A model generated the notes under the pieces. That model ran no database searches and had not been told where the DNA came from. It saw only the letters and a program-made list of their open reading frames with translations. The position numbers and the translations under genes were made by a program. Shown piece by piece: positions 25,582 through 35,435 of a stretch of 64,000 bases of DNA. Source of the stretch: Paludibacteraceae bacterium (GTDB lineage: Bacteria > Bacteroidota > Bacteroidia > Bacteroidales > Paludibacteraceae); NCBI GenBank assembly GCA_024401535.1, contig JAKSKX010000007.1, positions 35,891 to 99,890 on the forward strand, read 5' to 3'. Numbering within the stretch: position 1 is the stretch's first letter; every line of letters starts with the position of its first letter.

Positions 25582-26295
25582 ATGTGGTTAACTAATTCTT
25601 CGGTGGGAAGAAAACTGGTAATGAGTATATCAGGTATTTTCCTTGTCCTTTTCTTGACATTTCACATGTCAATGAACTTAGTGGCTATCATTAGTGCTGA
25701 TGCTTACAATGCAGTTTGTGGCTTCCTAGGCTCTAATTGGTATGCTGTTGCTGGTACTGCAGTTCTTGTAGCTGGTGTGCTTGTTCACTTTGTTATGGCT
25801 GCTGTTCTTACAGCTCAGAACAAGAACGCTCGTCCTGTAAAGTACGAGGTTTCTTCAAAGACTGATGTTGAGTGGTCTTCAAAGAACATGTTCGTTCTTG
25901 GTCTTGTAATTATCGGTATCTTGTGTTTCCACTTGATCCACTTCTGGGCTAAGATGATGCTTCCTGAACTAATCGGTAGCGAGGATATGATTAAGGAGAC
26001 AGCTGCTATTGTAGCTCAGTCAGGTCTAGAGTGTAAAGAAGTTGAGGCTACACAGAATGGTGCTGCTTTGATCAGGTTTACATTCAGCCAGTGGTGGGTT
26101 TGCCTTATTTATCTAGCATGGTTGTGTGCATTGTGGTTCCACTTGACTCACGGTATTTGGTCAGCTCTTCACACTGTAGGTATGAACAACAAGGTTTGGA
26201 TGAGCCGTATCAAGTGCATCTCTATGATCTTCGCAACAATCATTTGCTTAGGTTTTGCTGCAGTTGTTGTGTTTGGTTACTGTTCAAACCTATAA
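25582..26295 (+). CDS. sdhC: succinate dehydrogenase/fumarate reductase cytochrome b subunit
   Basis: The membrane anchor subunit of the b558-type complex, 237 residues with five predicted membrane helices. Conserved His residues that could bind the two hemes appear in TFHMSMN, LVHFVMA, CFHLIHFW, and WFHLTHGIWSALHT. The sequence starts WLTNSSVGRKLVMSISGIFLVLF, typical of this Bacteroidota family. It couples menaquinol to the flavoprotein and iron-sulphur subunits that follow. Codon use (GCT, GGT, CGT) is that of a highly expressed gene. Confidence 0.93.
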   Translation: MWLTNSSVGRKLVMSISGIFLVLFLTFHMSMNLVAIISADAYNAVCGFLGSNWYAVAGTAVLVAGVLVHFVMAAVLTAQNKNARPVKYEVSSKTDVEWSSKNMFVLGLVIIGILCFHLIHFWAKMMLPELIGSEDMIKETAAIVAQSGLECKEVEATQNGAALIRFTFSQWWVCLIYLAWLCALWFHLTHGIWSALHTVGMNNKVWMSRIKCISMIFATIICLGFAAVVVFGYCSNL

Positions 26296-26328
26296 TTTTA
26301 TTTGTTTAAGTGTAAGAAAATAATAATT

Positions 26329-28272
26329 ATGGCAACTATAGATTCTAAAATTCCTAAAGGTCCTCTTGCTCAAAAGTGGACAAACTATAAGAATCACCAG
26401 AAGTTGGTTAACCCAGCTAACAAGCGTAAGCTTGATATCATTGTAGTTGGTACAGGTCTTGCCGGTGCTTCTGCAGCAGCTTCTCTTGGTGCTCTTGGTT
26501 TCAATGTACTTAACTTCTGTATTCAGGATTCTCCTCGTCGTGCTCACTCTATCGCAGCACAGGGAGGTATCAACGCAGCTAAGAACTATCAGAACGATGG
26601 TGACTCTGTTTACCGTCTATTCTATGATACAATCAAGGGTGGTGACTATCGTGCTCGTGAGGCTAATGTTTACCGTCTAGCTGAGGTTTCTAACAGCATC
26701 ATCGACCAGTGTGTTGCTCAGGGTGTTCCTTTCGCCCGTGAGTACGGCGGTCTTCTTGACAACCGTTCATTCGGTGGAGCTCAGGTGTCTCGTACATTCT
26801 ATGCAAAGGGACAGACAGGTCAGCAGCTTCTTCTTGGTGCTTATTCAGCTCTTAGCCGTCAGGTTAACAAGGGTACTGTTAAGCTTTATACTCGTTACGA
26901 GATGCTTGACGTTGTTATCATCGACGGTCGTGCTCGTGGTATCATCGCTCGTAACCTTGTAACAGGTGAGATCGAGAGATTCGGTGCTCACGCTGTAGTT
27001 ATCGGTACTGGTGGATATGGAAACACATACTTCCTTTCAACTAACGCTATGGGTTCAAACGGTTCTGCTGCTATGCAGATCTACCGTAAGGGTGCTTACT
27101 TCGCTAACCCATGCTACGCACAGATTCACCCAACTTGTATTCCAGTTCACGGAGACATCCAGTCTAAGCTTACTTTGATGTCTGAGTCTCTTCGTAACGA
27201 TGGACGTATCTGGGTTCCAAAGAAGAAGGAAGATGCAGAGAAGTTGCAGAGAGGCCAGATTAAGGCTACAGATATTCCTGATGAGGATCGTGACTTCTAT
27301 TTGGAGCGTCGTTATCCAGCATTCGGTAACCTTGTGCCTCGTGACGTTGCTTCGCGTGCTGCTAAGGAGCGTTGTGATAACGGTTACGGAGTTAATAGTA
27401 CTGGTCTTGCTGTATTCCTTGACTTTAAGTATGCTATCGATCGTCTTGGTAAGGATGTTGTTGCTGCAAGATATGGTAACTTGTTCCAGATGTATGAGAA
27501 GATTACTGACCAGAATCCATACGAAGTTCCAATGCAGATCTTCCCTGCTATCCACTACACAATGGGTGGTATCTGGGTTGACTACGAGTTGATGACTTCT
27601 ATCCCGGGTCTATTCGCTATTGGTGAGGCTAACTTCTCAGACCACGGTGCTAATCGTCTTGGTGCTTCTGCTTTGATGCAGGGTCTTGCAGATGGTTACT
27701 TCGTATTGCCTTACACTATCCAGAACTATCTTGCTGATCAGATTCAGGTTCCTCGTATCTCTACAGATTCTGCTGAGTTCGCTGACGCTGAGAAGGGTGT
27801 TAAGGATAAGATTGCTAAGTTGATGAGCATTAAGGGTGAGCGTTCTGTAGATTCAATCCACAAGGAGCTTGGTCACGTAATGTGGGAGTATGTAGGAATG
27901 GGTCGTACTAAGGAGGGTCTTCAGATTGCAATGAAGAAGATTAAGGAGATCAAGAAGGAGTTCTGGACAAATGTATTCATTCCAGGTGAGGCTAACTCTC
28001 TAAACACTGAGTTGGAGAAGGCACTTCGTCTTGCTGACTTCCTTGAGATTGGTTACTTGATGGCAATCGACGGATTCAACAGAAACGAGTCTTGTGGTGG
28101 TCACTTCCGTGAGGAGTTCCAGACTCCAGAGGGTGAGGCACTTCGTCAGGATGAGGAGTACTCTTACGTTGCTTGTTGGAAGTACACTGGTGAGGATTCT
28201 GATCCAGAACTTTTGAAGGAGCCTCTTGACTACGAGGAGACAGAGCGTAAGACTCGTAACTATAAGAACTAA
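26329..28272 (+). CDS. sdhA: succinate dehydrogenase/fumarate reductase flavoprotein subunit
   Basis: The 647-residue catalytic subunit. An FAD-binding [16 protein letters not shown] lies near residue 42; the covalent-FAD histidine region is [14 protein letters not shown]. The dicarboxylate-binding HPTCIP, the [17 protein letters not shown] segment with the catalytic-arginine equivalent, and the [10 protein letters not shown] and [14 protein letters not shown] motifs all fit. It interconverts succinate and fumarate; direction cannot be read from sequence, though fumarate respiration is usual for anaerobic relatives. ATG 26329 is the true start; the frame extends 9 codons upstream. Confidence 0.95.
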   Translation: MATIDSKIPKGPLAQKWTNYKNHQKLVNPANKRKLDIIVVGTGLAGASAAASLGALGFNVLNFCIQDSPRRAHSIAAQGGINAAKNYQNDGDSVYRLFYDTIKGGDYRAREANVYRLAEVSNSIIDQCVAQGVPFAREYGGLLDNRSFGGAQVSRTFYAKGQTGQQLLLGAYSALSRQVNKGTVKLYTRYEMLDVVIIDGRARGIIARNLVTGEIERFGAHAVVIGTGGYGNTYFLSTNAMGSNGSAAMQIYRKGAYFANPCYAQIHPTCIPVHGDIQSKLTLMSESLRNDGRIWVPKKKEDAEKLQRGQIKATDIPDEDRDFYLERRYPAFGNLVPRDVASRAAKERCDNGYGVNSTGLAVFLDFKYAIDRLGKDVVAARYGNLFQMYEKITDQNPYEVPMQIFPAIHYTMGGIWVDYELMTSIPGLFAIGEANFSDHGANRLGASALMQGLADGYFVLPYTIQNYLADQIQVPRISTDSAEFADAEKGVKDKIAKLMSIKGERSVDSIHKELGHVMWEYVGMGRTKEGLQIAMKKIKEIKKEFWTNVFIPGEANSLNTELEKALRLADFLEIGYLMAIDGFNRNESCGGHFREEFQTPEGEALRQDEEYSYVACWKYTGEDSDPELLKEPLDYEETERKTRNYKN

Positions 28273-28302
28273 TTTCATCAACTTGAAAATTCTTAGATAA
28301 AA

Positions 28303-29058
28303 ATGGATAATACAATAAATATAACTCTTAAGGTTTGGCGTCAAAGAGGACCTAAGGAGCCAGGTAAGTTCGAGACTTACGAACTTAAGAACATTTCTAC
28401 AGAGAGCTCATTCCTTGAGATGCTAGATGTTCTTAACGAGCAGCTAGTTCAGAAGCATGAGGAGCCAGTTGTATTTGATCACGACTGTCGTGAGGGTATC
28501 TGTGGTATGTGTTCATTGTATATCAATGGCCAGCCTCATGGTAAGGATGCTGCTGTTACAACTTGTCAGCTTCATATGCGTCGTTTCAACGATGGTGACA
28601 CTATTACAATCGAGCCTTGGCGTTCGGCTGGTTTCCCTATCATCCGTGACCTTATGGTTGACCGTACTGCTTTCGATAAGATTATGCAGGCAGGTGGTTA
28701 CGTTTCAGTAAACACAGGTGGTATTCCTGACGCTAATGCTATTGCAATTGCTAAGCCAATCGCTGACGAGGCTATGGATGCCGCTTCTTGTATCGGTTGT
28801 GGTGCTTGTGTTGCTGCATGTAAGAACGGTTCAGCTATGTTGTTCGTTTCTGCAAAGGTTTCTCAGCTTGCACTTCTTCCTCAGGGTAAAGTAGAGGCTG
28901 CTAAGCGTGTGAAGGCTATGATTGCTAAGATGGACGAGCTAGGTTTCGGTAACTGTACTAACACTGGTGCTTGTGAGGCAGAGTGTCCTAAGTCAGTTTC
29001 TATAAGCAATATCGCTCGTTTGAACCGCGAGTATCTTTGTGCAAAGTTTAAGGACTAA
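28303..29058 (+). CDS. sdhB: succinate dehydrogenase/fumarate reductase iron-sulphur subunit
   Basis: The 251-residue electron-transfer subunit has all three cluster motifs: [2Fe-2S] [10 protein letters not shown] with a later Cys in TTCQLH, [4Fe-4S] [12 protein letters not shown], and the last-cluster Cys residues in [13 protein letters not shown]. It links the flavoprotein to the membrane subunit SdhC. It follows sdhA after 30 bases and ends the three-gene operon, before the terminator at 29097-29135. Confidence 0.95.
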   Translation: MDNTINITLKVWRQRGPKEPGKFETYELKNISTESSFLEMLDVLNEQLVQKHEEPVVFDHDCREGICGMCSLYINGQPHGKDAAVTTCQLHMRRFNDGDTITIEPWRSAGFPIIRDLMVDRTAFDKIMQAGGYVSVNTGGIPDANAIAIAKPIADEAMDAASCIGCGACVAACKNGSAMLFVSAKVSQLALLPQGKVEAAKRVKAMIAKMDELGFGNCTNTGACEAECPKSVSISNIARLNREYLCAKFKD

Positions 29059-29096
29059 TGTTTTTAGTCGCTTAGGCGTTTCACATTTTTAAAATA

Positions 29097-29135
29097 AGAA
29101 GGGGGCAAACAATTTTAGTTTGTCCTCTTTCTTTT
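29097..29135 (+). terminator. rho-independent terminator of sdhCAB
   Basis: GAAGGGGGCAAAC pairs with GTTTGTCCTCTTTC (with wobble pairs) around a loop of about 7 bases and is followed by a T-run. Confidence 0.7.
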
Positions 29136-29162
29136 AAATTAAATCTCTTAAATAACATACCT

Positions 29163-30020
29163 ATGTCAAAATATCTGGAAGTAAAATTCACTGCAAATTT
29201 TAAAGAGGAAAATTCATTCATATCAGACCTTCTGTCAAATGATTTGGCCGAAATTGGTTTTGACTCGTTTACTCAGGAAGAGTCGTGTTTATTGGCGTAT
29301 GTTCCCGAATCGCTCTATGACAAAGATAATATTTCAAATATAATAAAGTCTAACCCCTTGTATAGTGATGTTTCCTTTTCGGTGCAGGAAATGGAGGATA
29401 AGGACTGGAACGAGGAGTGGGAAAAGAATTATTTCCAACCTATAGTTATTGCTGACAAATGTGTTATATGCAGTGCCTTCCATAAAAATGTGCCAGAGGC
29501 AGAATACAAAATCGTTATAAATCCACGTATGGCATTTGGTACCGGACACCATCAGACCACTGAACTTATGATTCGCCACATAGCTGAAAATGACTTCCAG
29601 GGTAAAAAGGTGATGGATATGGGTTGCGGAACAGCTATTCTTTCTATATTCGCAGCTTTAAGGGGCGCCAAAAAGGTTGATGCTGTGGATATTGACGAGT
29701 GGGCTTACGAGAATTCAATTGACAACCTTCGAGAGAATGGTGTCGAGGACATTATATCAGTTCGTCAGGTTGATGCGTCGTCTGTTTCAGGAATAAAGGA
29801 AGAATATGACATCTTTTTGGCGAACATAAACAAGAACATACTTCTTGCGGATGTTCCTGCCTATGCTCCCTCGATAAAGAAGGGCGGCCTATTGTTTTTG
29901 AGCGGTTTTTATAAGGCTGATATTCCAGACATTCAAAAGGTTGCTGAAGAGCATGGTTTTTCGCTGGTTTCGTTCAAAGAAAAGGACAATTGGGTGGCAT
30001 TATGTTTAAATAAATGCTAA
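29163..30020 (+). CDS. prmA: ribosomal protein L11 methyltransferase
   Basis: PrmA trimethylates ribosomal protein L11. The 285-residue protein has a small N-terminal substrate-binding domain, then NPRMAFGTGHHQTTELM and the SAM-binding VMDMGCGTAILSIFAALRGA with the acidic DAVDIDEWA, and LANINKNIL corresponding to the family's LANI motif. The length is normal. It stands alone between the sdh terminator and the T9SS locus. Confidence 0.93.
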   Translation: MSKYLEVKFTANFKEENSFISDLLSNDLAEIGFDSFTQEESCLLAYVPESLYDKDNISNIIKSNPLYSDVSFSVQEMEDKDWNEEWEKNYFQPIVIADKCVICSAFHKNVPEAEYKIVINPRMAFGTGHHQTTELMIRHIAENDFQGKKVMDMGCGTAILSIFAALRGAKKVDAVDIDEWAYENSIDNLRENGVEDIISVRQVDASSVSGIKEEYDIFLANINKNILLADVPAYAPSIKKGGLLFLSGFYKADIPDIQKVAEEHGFSLVSFKEKDNWVALCLNKC

Positions 30021-30047
30021 ATGTTGAAAAAAAAGTCTCTCATTTAG

Positions 30048-30077
30048 TTTGTTTTTTTTAAAAATAATATACTTTTG
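30048..30077 (+). promoter_or_regulatory. promoter of the DUF2795-porP-gldKLMN run
   Basis: TTTG (30048-30051) and TACTTTTG (30070-30077) are 18 bases apart, a good Bacteroidota promoter. The leader to the first ATG is about 49 bases. No further promoter is evident until after gldN. Confidence 0.7.
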
Positions 30078-30131
30078 CACTCTCTCATAATGAGAACAAA
30101 CTTTTAAGTTAAATTTTATAATATACTTAAT

Positions 30132-30353
30132 ATGTATTGGACATTAGAGTTAGCAAGCAAGTTGGAAGACGCACCTTGGCCAGCAACCAAGGACGAGTTG
30201 ATTGATTATGCCAATCGTACATGTCTTTCTTCTGAGGTAATCGAGAATCTTCAGGAGCTAGAAGATGAGGGTGAAATATATGAGACAATCGAAGATATTT
30301 GGCCTGACTATCCTAGTAAAGATGATTTTCTTTTTAATGAAGACGAGTATTAA
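30132..30353 (+). CDS. DUF2795-type small acidic protein
   Basis: The 73-residue protein starts MYWTLELASKLEDAPWPATKDELIDYA and has the VIENLQELEDEGEIYETIEDIWPDYP region, a pattern I know from the DUF2795 family of Bacteroidota. It is strongly acidic at the C-terminus (DDFLFNEDEY). The function is not established. It lies directly upstream of the porP/gld genes, from which it may be transcribed together. Confidence 0.85.
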   Translation: MYWTLELASKLEDAPWPATKDELIDYANRTCLSSEVIENLQELEDEGEIYETIEDIWPDYPSKDDFLFNEDEY

Positions 30354-30375
30354 CGGAAAGTTCGCAGAAAAGAAA

Positions 30376-31428
30376 ATGTTAATTTTTTTTAAAAAAGTCG
30401 TGCATTTTCTTTGTGAATGTGTCCAAAAAATACTAATATTGCTTTTAAATTCTCTTGAAAACAGGAGGAGAGAGGGGATTCTTCTCTCTATGTTGTTATT
30501 TTTTAACAACTTAGCAGTGTTTTCTCAATTTACGAGCGAAGACTACCTTGCTTCAGTTTTGAAGTGGGAACTGGTCAATCCCTCGAAATTGGCGTACAAC
30601 AAGAGAACGAATGTAATTGGCGAATTCCAACGCCAGTGGGCAGGTTTTTCGGGTGGCCCGCAGTCATTGACTTTTGCGTTCAATTCTCATCTGCCTTCTT
30701 CAAGGGATCAGGCGGCTGGAGTTTCTTACTCGGAACAAAGTGAGGGATTCTGGAAGTTCAAGAGATTTGCATTCCAATATGCGTATCGCATTCCGATAAA
30801 GAACGGATGTGTGGGTCTCGGTTTGGACGCTGGGTTTGGCGACAGCAAGATTGATTTCTCTGATGCTAACTTTAGCGGTAGTGATGAATTGGGAGGAGAT
30901 ACTTACCACAACACCTCTGATGTTGTAGTGACGGGTGGTTCTGACGACGAAAGCGACATCCTGTTCGATTTGAACTTTGGAGCCTCGCTTGTCTTGAACA
31001 AGATGAATTTTGGACTTTCGGTTCAGCATTTGAACCAGCCAAAGGCTCAGCCGTCGGATTCGTATCAGTTCGCTGTGAAACCATTGCTCTTTATGTATGG
31101 TGAGTACAAGTTTGTCAATCATTCTAAGACTTTGGTTTACGAGCCTGCTGTAATGGTAAGAAGTGATTTTTCTAATCTTCAGGTCGGCATGATGAACACA
31201 TGCACTTACAACGACAAGCTTGTGTTCGGGTTAAATGCCTGGTTCTGGTCTTCTTTATCGTTCGTGTTGGGATATGAAGTTTACAAGGGTGTTCAGCTGG
31301 CTTATTCCTATGGATTGCCTACGAGCAGGATGATTAAGTCCGGAGGCTCGCACTTCATTACTCTCAAGTATTCATTTGATCTTAATTTCAAACGAAACAA
31401 TAGATACGTAGATTCAAGAATTTTGTAA
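30376..31428 (+). CDS. porP: PorP/SprF family type IX secretion outer membrane protein
   Basis: PorP/SprF-type proteins are outer membrane beta-barrels associated with T9SS cargo attachment or export. From the ATG at 30376 the product has 350 residues: a hydrophobic N-terminus ending at LAVFSQ, then FTSEDYLASVLKWELVNPSKLAYNKR and a run of barrel-like alternating strands. The start is uncertain: ATG 30376 gives a long N-terminus, while ATG 30490 leaves a short leader. The family's N-PSKLAYNKR-type motif after the leader and the position before gldK support the call. It lies 40 bases ahead of gldK. Confidence 0.85.
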   Translation: MLIFFKKVVHFLCECVQKILILLLNSLENRRREGILLSMLLFFNNLAVFSQFTSEDYLASVLKWELVNPSKLAYNKRTNVIGEFQRQWAGFSGGPQSLTFAFNSHLPSSRDQAAGVSYSEQSEGFWKFKRFAFQYAYRIPIKNGCVGLGLDAGFGDSKIDFSDANFSGSDELGGDTYHNTSDVVVTGGSDDESDILFDLNFGASLVLNKMNFGLSVQHLNQPKAQPSDSYQFAVKPLLFMYGEYKFVNHSKTLVYEPAVMVRSDFSNLQVGMMNTCTYNDKLVFGLNAWFWSSLSFVLGYEVYKGVQLAYSYGLPTSRMIKSGGSHFITLKYSFDLNFKRNNRYVDSRIL

Positions 31429-31468
31429 CTTTTAATAAATTTAGAATTAAATTAGTAATTCAAATATC

Positions 31469-32881
31469 ATGAAAAAGCTGTTATTTTTCTCAGTGATGGC
31501 ATCAGCGATGCTCGCAAGCTGCTCTAGCGAAGGTGGTGGAGAGTTGGTTGGTGTTTATTCAAAATCGTGGAAAGAGCCGACTCCTTATGGTATGCTTTAC
31601 ATCAAGAGGGGATCTTTTACGATTGGACAGAATGATCAGGATGCTAACTGGGCGATGACTTCCCAGTCTAAGACTGTGTCTGTTGATGCATTCTGGATGG
31701 ATGAGACAGAGATCACAAATGGCGAGTACCGTCAGTTCGTACATTGGGTGCGTGACTCAATCGCTCGCGAGAAGTTGTCTCTTGTTGACGAGGAGTTCAA
31801 ACTTACTCAGGATAAGAAGGGTAATGATTTGAAGAAGCCTGTTCTTAATTGGAAGAAGGATATTCCTTGGCACAAGGCTAACGAGGAGCAACAAATTGCT
31901 ATTGATAGTATGTTCTATATGGGCGAGGATGATATCGATATCTTCCCTCAGCTTAACGGTTTGATCTTGTCATACCAGTACTCATGGGTTGACTACGTTC
32001 AGGCAGCTAAGAAGGAGAACAAGTTCGATGCAATGCGTGGTTCTTACAATCGTAGCATTGAGGGTCTTGGTGTTACTAAGGACTCAGCAGACGTAATGGT
32101 TAGAAAGGATACTTCTTACTATAACGAGCAGGGTCACATTATCAACAAGACTATCTATAAGGAGTTGAAGCACCGTTCAGACTTTATCTCTAAGAAGCGT
32201 ATCAATATCTATCCTGATACACTTTGTTGGATCCGTGACTTTACGTATGCTTACAACGAGCCTTACATGAAGATGTATTTCGCTCACCCAGGTTATGGTG
32301 AATATCCAGTTGTTGGAGTTTCTTGGGAGCAGGCACAGGCATTCTGTCACTGGCGTACATCTTACTACAACATTTATCAGGTAGCTAACGGTGGCGTTCG
32401 TGTTCAGGATTATCGTCTGCCAACTGAGGCTGAGTGGGAGTATGCTGCTCGTGGTGGTAAGGATCTTTCAATGTACCCTTGGGGAGGTTACTACATCCGT
32501 ACTGCTAAGGGATGTTTCCTTGCTAACTTTAAGCCGCAGAGAGGTAACTATACTGACGATGGATACCAGATTACAGCTCGTGTAGCCTCTTATCCACCAA
32601 ATGATTGGGGTCTATACGACATGTCAGGTAACGTTGCTGAGTGGACTTCTACTGCATTCCACGAGTCTAACTACTCATTCGTTCACGATTTGAACCCTAA
32701 CTACGAGTACAATGCTAAGTCTAGCGATCCAGATGTTCTTCGTAGAAAGGTTATCAAGGGTGGTAGCTGGAAAGACGTAGGTATTTTCTTGCAGCTTGGT
32801 ATGCGTACATACGAGTACCAGACTGAGAACCGTTCATTCATCGGTTTCCGTTGTGTACGTAGCTACATCGGTATGGATTAA
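31469..32881 (+). CDS. gldK: gliding motility/T9SS lipoprotein GldK
   Basis: GldK (PorK) is the outer-membrane lipoprotein that forms the periplasmic ring of the T9SS with GldN. The 470-residue product has a lipoprotein signal (MLASC, Cys18). Its fold is of the formylglycine-generating/sulfatase-modifying type: WMDETEITNGEYRQFV near residue 75, then YRLPTEAEWEYAARGG, MSGNVAEWTS and IKGGSWKD, ending in GFRCVRS. In GldK this domain is structural. It precedes gldL by 44 bases. Confidence 0.95.
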   Translation: MKKLLFFSVMASAMLASCSSEGGGELVGVYSKSWKEPTPYGMLYIKRGSFTIGQNDQDANWAMTSQSKTVSVDAFWMDETEITNGEYRQFVHWVRDSIAREKLSLVDEEFKLTQDKKGNDLKKPVLNWKKDIPWHKANEEQQIAIDSMFYMGEDDIDIFPQLNGLILSYQYSWVDYVQAAKKENKFDAMRGSYNRSIEGLGVTKDSADVMVRKDTSYYNEQGHIINKTIYKELKHRSDFISKKRINIYPDTLCWIRDFTYAYNEPYMKMYFAHPGYGEYPVVGVSWEQAQAFCHWRTSYYNIYQVANGGVRVQDYRLPTEAEWEYAARGGKDLSMYPWGGYYIRTAKGCFLANFKPQRGNYTDDGYQITARVASYPPNDWGLYDMSGNVAEWTSTAFHESNYSFVHDLNPNYEYNAKSSDPDVLRRKVIKGGSWKDVGIFLQLGMRTYEYQTENRSFIGFRCVRSYIGMD

Positions 32882-32925
32882 ATCACTTAAAAAAAATTAA
32901 TAATCTTAAAAATAATATTAGAAAA

Positions 32926-33756
32926 ATGGGTTTTCAAGAATGGTACAATTCTCCTTCAGGTAAAAGAGTTGTAGGAGTTGCTTATTCAGCTGGAGCAGCA
33001 ATCGTAATCGTTGGTGCGTTGTTTAAGATCATGCACTGGCCAGGTGCAGGAGTCATGCTTACTGCAGGTATGTGTACAGAGGCTATCCTATTCCTTATCG
33101 GAGTTTGTGATAAGCCACACAAGGAGTATCACTGGGAGAAGGTTTGGGCTGAGCTAGGTGACGATGCTGAGGCCGAGGCTCACGGAGCTGCTGCTCCATC
33201 TCAGAGCACTGCTCTAGAAGTTCCAGAGGTTGACGTTAAGTCTCTTCTTCAGTCTAAGGTTGAGAGTCTTTCTTCTAACATCGAGAAGTTGAACTCAACA
33301 GCTGCAGGTCTAGCTAATCTTAACGAGGCTGCTAACGTTTCAAGCGCATATATCTCTAATGTAAATGCTGCTTCTCAGGCTGCTGGTGCATTCGCTAAGT
33401 CACAGGCTAACCTAACAAGTTCTTCTGATGCTTTGGTTTCTTCTTACAAGGATATCGAGTCAAGCATCTCAAGCGCTTCTAATGGTTCTAAGAACTTTGC
33501 TTCTTCAATGGACGGAATCAACAAGAACATTTCTACTATCGTTTCTGCATTCGACGCTCAGGCTAAGTCAGCTCAGGATCAGAACAACGCTATGCAGACT
33601 CTTGCTGCTTCTATCAAGAAGATTGAGGCTTCACTTAACAGTTCAGCTGCTGGTGTTGACGCATACAAGGCTGAGGTTGAGAAGCTTGCTGGTCAGATGA
33701 AGAGTTTGAACCAGGTTTATGGCAACATGTTGAATGCTATGACTATTCGTGGTTAA
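32926..33756 (+). CDS. gldL: T9SS inner-membrane motor protein GldL
   Basis: GldL (PorL) forms with GldM the proton-driven T9SS motor. The 276-residue protein has two membrane helices near its N-terminus (about 19-35 and 42-58) with the conserved KIMHWPGAGVMLTAGMCTEAILF segment between and in them, including the Glu in the second helix. A long cytoplasmic Ser/Ala-rich coiled-coil-like region follows. It sits 51 bases before gldM. Confidence 0.95.
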   Translation: MGFQEWYNSPSGKRVVGVAYSAGAAIVIVGALFKIMHWPGAGVMLTAGMCTEAILFLIGVCDKPHKEYHWEKVWAELGDDAEAEAHGAAAPSQSTALEVPEVDVKSLLQSKVESLSSNIEKLNSTAAGLANLNEAANVSSAYISNVNAASQAAGAFAKSQANLTSSSDALVSSYKDIESSISSASNGSKNFASSMDGINKNISTIVSAFDAQAKSAQDQNNAMQTLAASIKKIEASLNSSAAGVDAYKAEVEKLAGQMKSLNQVYGNMLNAMTIRG

Positions 33757-33807
33757 TTTTAACTACTAACTTAGTTTTGTTTATTAACTAAATTAGAGTA
33801 TTAACTT

Positions 33808-35406
33808 ATGAGTGGAGCTACGAACTGTCCGGAGACCCCGAGACAGAAAATGATCGGTATGATGTATTTGGTGCTAACAGCCATGTTGGCATTGAATGTG
33901 TCTGCGCAGATCTTGGAAGGTTATACTACCATCTACGAATCAATGACTAAGTCAGTTGAGATCGCAGATGAGAATAATGAGAACTTGAAGGCTTCTTTTG
34001 CTAAGGCAATGCAGGAGAACGAGGCTAAGGCTAGACCTTTGAAGATTTATGTTGACTCTTTGAAGGATAAGGCTGATGACGTTTTCAACTATATCGAGGC
34101 ATTTAAGAAGGTTTTGACACTTAAGGCTCAGGGCGGTGATTCTACAGCTGTTATGAATGTAGGTGACCTTAACTCAGCAAGTGAGCTTTACGAAGGTAAG
34201 TTCCCTGAGACTAAGGATAAGAACGGTAAGAACTGGACTGAGGAGATGAAGGTTCGTTTGGAGGACTATAGAGAGTTCGCTAAGCGTATGGTAGTCGCTA
34301 TCCCTAACACTATCCCTGATAGTGCTAAGGCTAAGTCTTTCGACCAGACTTTCTCTTACGAGCCTAAGGAAAATCCTGAGACTAAGGAGAAGCGTGCATG
34401 GAATACTCGTACATTTGAGGATCAGCCAGCTATCGCAGTTCTTGCTACAATGGCTAAGCTTCAGAATGATGTTCGTAATGCTGAGGCTGAGTGTATGTCT
34501 CACCTAATCGGTCAGCTTGAGGCTGGTGACTTCTCTGTAAACAAGATCCAGGCTTTGGCTATTCCAGATGAGGCTTATATCCTACGTGGTAGCAAGTATC
34601 GTGCTAAGATCGTTTTGGCTGCAACTGACTCAACTAAGAAGCCAGAGATCGAGATCAACGGTAAGCCACTAGAGAAGGACGTTTACGAGTTCGTATGTGG
34701 TAATGTCGGTAAGCAGAAGTACTCTGGTAAGATTAAGCTAAAGAAGAAGAACGGTATGGAGGTTGAGTATCCATTCACAAGCGAGTACACAGTAGGTGAG
34801 CCTACAGCAACTGTATCTGCTGATATGATGAACGTTCTTTATGCTGGTTTCGATAACCCAGTCAGTGTATCTGTACCAGGTGTTGATGCTTCTTCAGTTT
34901 CTATCACAGTAACTAACGCTAGCCAGTCTAAGACAGGTAAGGGTTGGATTATCAAGCCTCAGAAGGTTGGTACTCCTTGTAAGATTTCTGTATCTGCTAA
35001 CATCGGTGGTAAGCCAACACACATGGCTATGCACGAGTTCCGTGTTAAGCCTCTTCCACCACCATTGGCTAAGCTTCGTGTAAAGCAAGGTGGTGCTTGG
35101 ACTACTTTCAAGGGTGGTGCTAAGATCGATAAGGCTGCATTGCTTACATGTGAGGAGGTTGTTGCCGAGCTTGATGACGCAGATTTGAATGTTAAGTACA
35201 ATGTTCTTTCATTTGCTTTGAACTCAACTGACTCAATGGGTAATACATTGGTTGAGATGGCTCAGGGTAATAAGTTGACTCAGAAGCAGAAGGATATCTT
35301 CAAGAAGCTTACAAGAGGTAAGACAGTTTACGTTGCTAATACTGTAGCTGTTGGTCCTGATAAGATGAAGAGAACTCTTCCAGTACTTGACGTTGCAATT
35401 AAGTAA
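33808..35406 (+). CDS. gldM: T9SS inner-membrane protein GldM
   Basis: GldM (PorM) spans the periplasm and links the GldL motor to the outer-membrane ring. The 532-residue product has a short cytoplasmic start (ATNCPETPRQKMIGMMYLVLTAMLALNVSA), one membrane helix at about residues 17-35, then a periplasmic part: a helical domain to about 220 followed by three beta-sandwich-like domains. Length and layout fit the family. It sits 29 bases before gldN. Confidence 0.95.
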   Translation: MSGATNCPETPRQKMIGMMYLVLTAMLALNVSAQILEGYTTIYESMTKSVEIADENNENLKASFAKAMQENEAKARPLKIYVDSLKDKADDVFNYIEAFKKVLTLKAQGGDSTAVMNVGDLNSASELYEGKFPETKDKNGKNWTEEMKVRLEDYREFAKRMVVAIPNTIPDSAKAKSFDQTFSYEPKENPETKEKRAWNTRTFEDQPAIAVLATMAKLQNDVRNAEAECMSHLIGQLEAGDFSVNKIQALAIPDEAYILRGSKYRAKIVLAATDSTKKPEIEINGKPLEKDVYEFVCGNVGKQKYSGKIKLKKKNGMEVEYPFTSEYTVGEPTATVSADMMNVLYAGFDNPVSVSVPGVDASSVSITVTNASQSKTGKGWIIKPQKVGTPCKISVSANIGGKPTHMAMHEFRVKPLPPPLAKLRVKQGGAWTTFKGGAKIDKAALLTCEEVVAELDDADLNVKYNVLSFALNSTDSMGNTLVEMAQGNKLTQKQKDIFKKLTRGKTVYVANTVAVGPDKMKRTLPVLDVAIK

Positions 35407-35435
35407 TAATTTTTCTTAACTGAAAGGTTTAAGTC

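Noticed and set aside
30464-30492. AGGAGG ahead of the ATG at 30490 as proof that porP starts there
   Set aside because: The spacing is about 20 bases, too long for a Shine-Dalgarno site, so it does not decide between the two porP starts.
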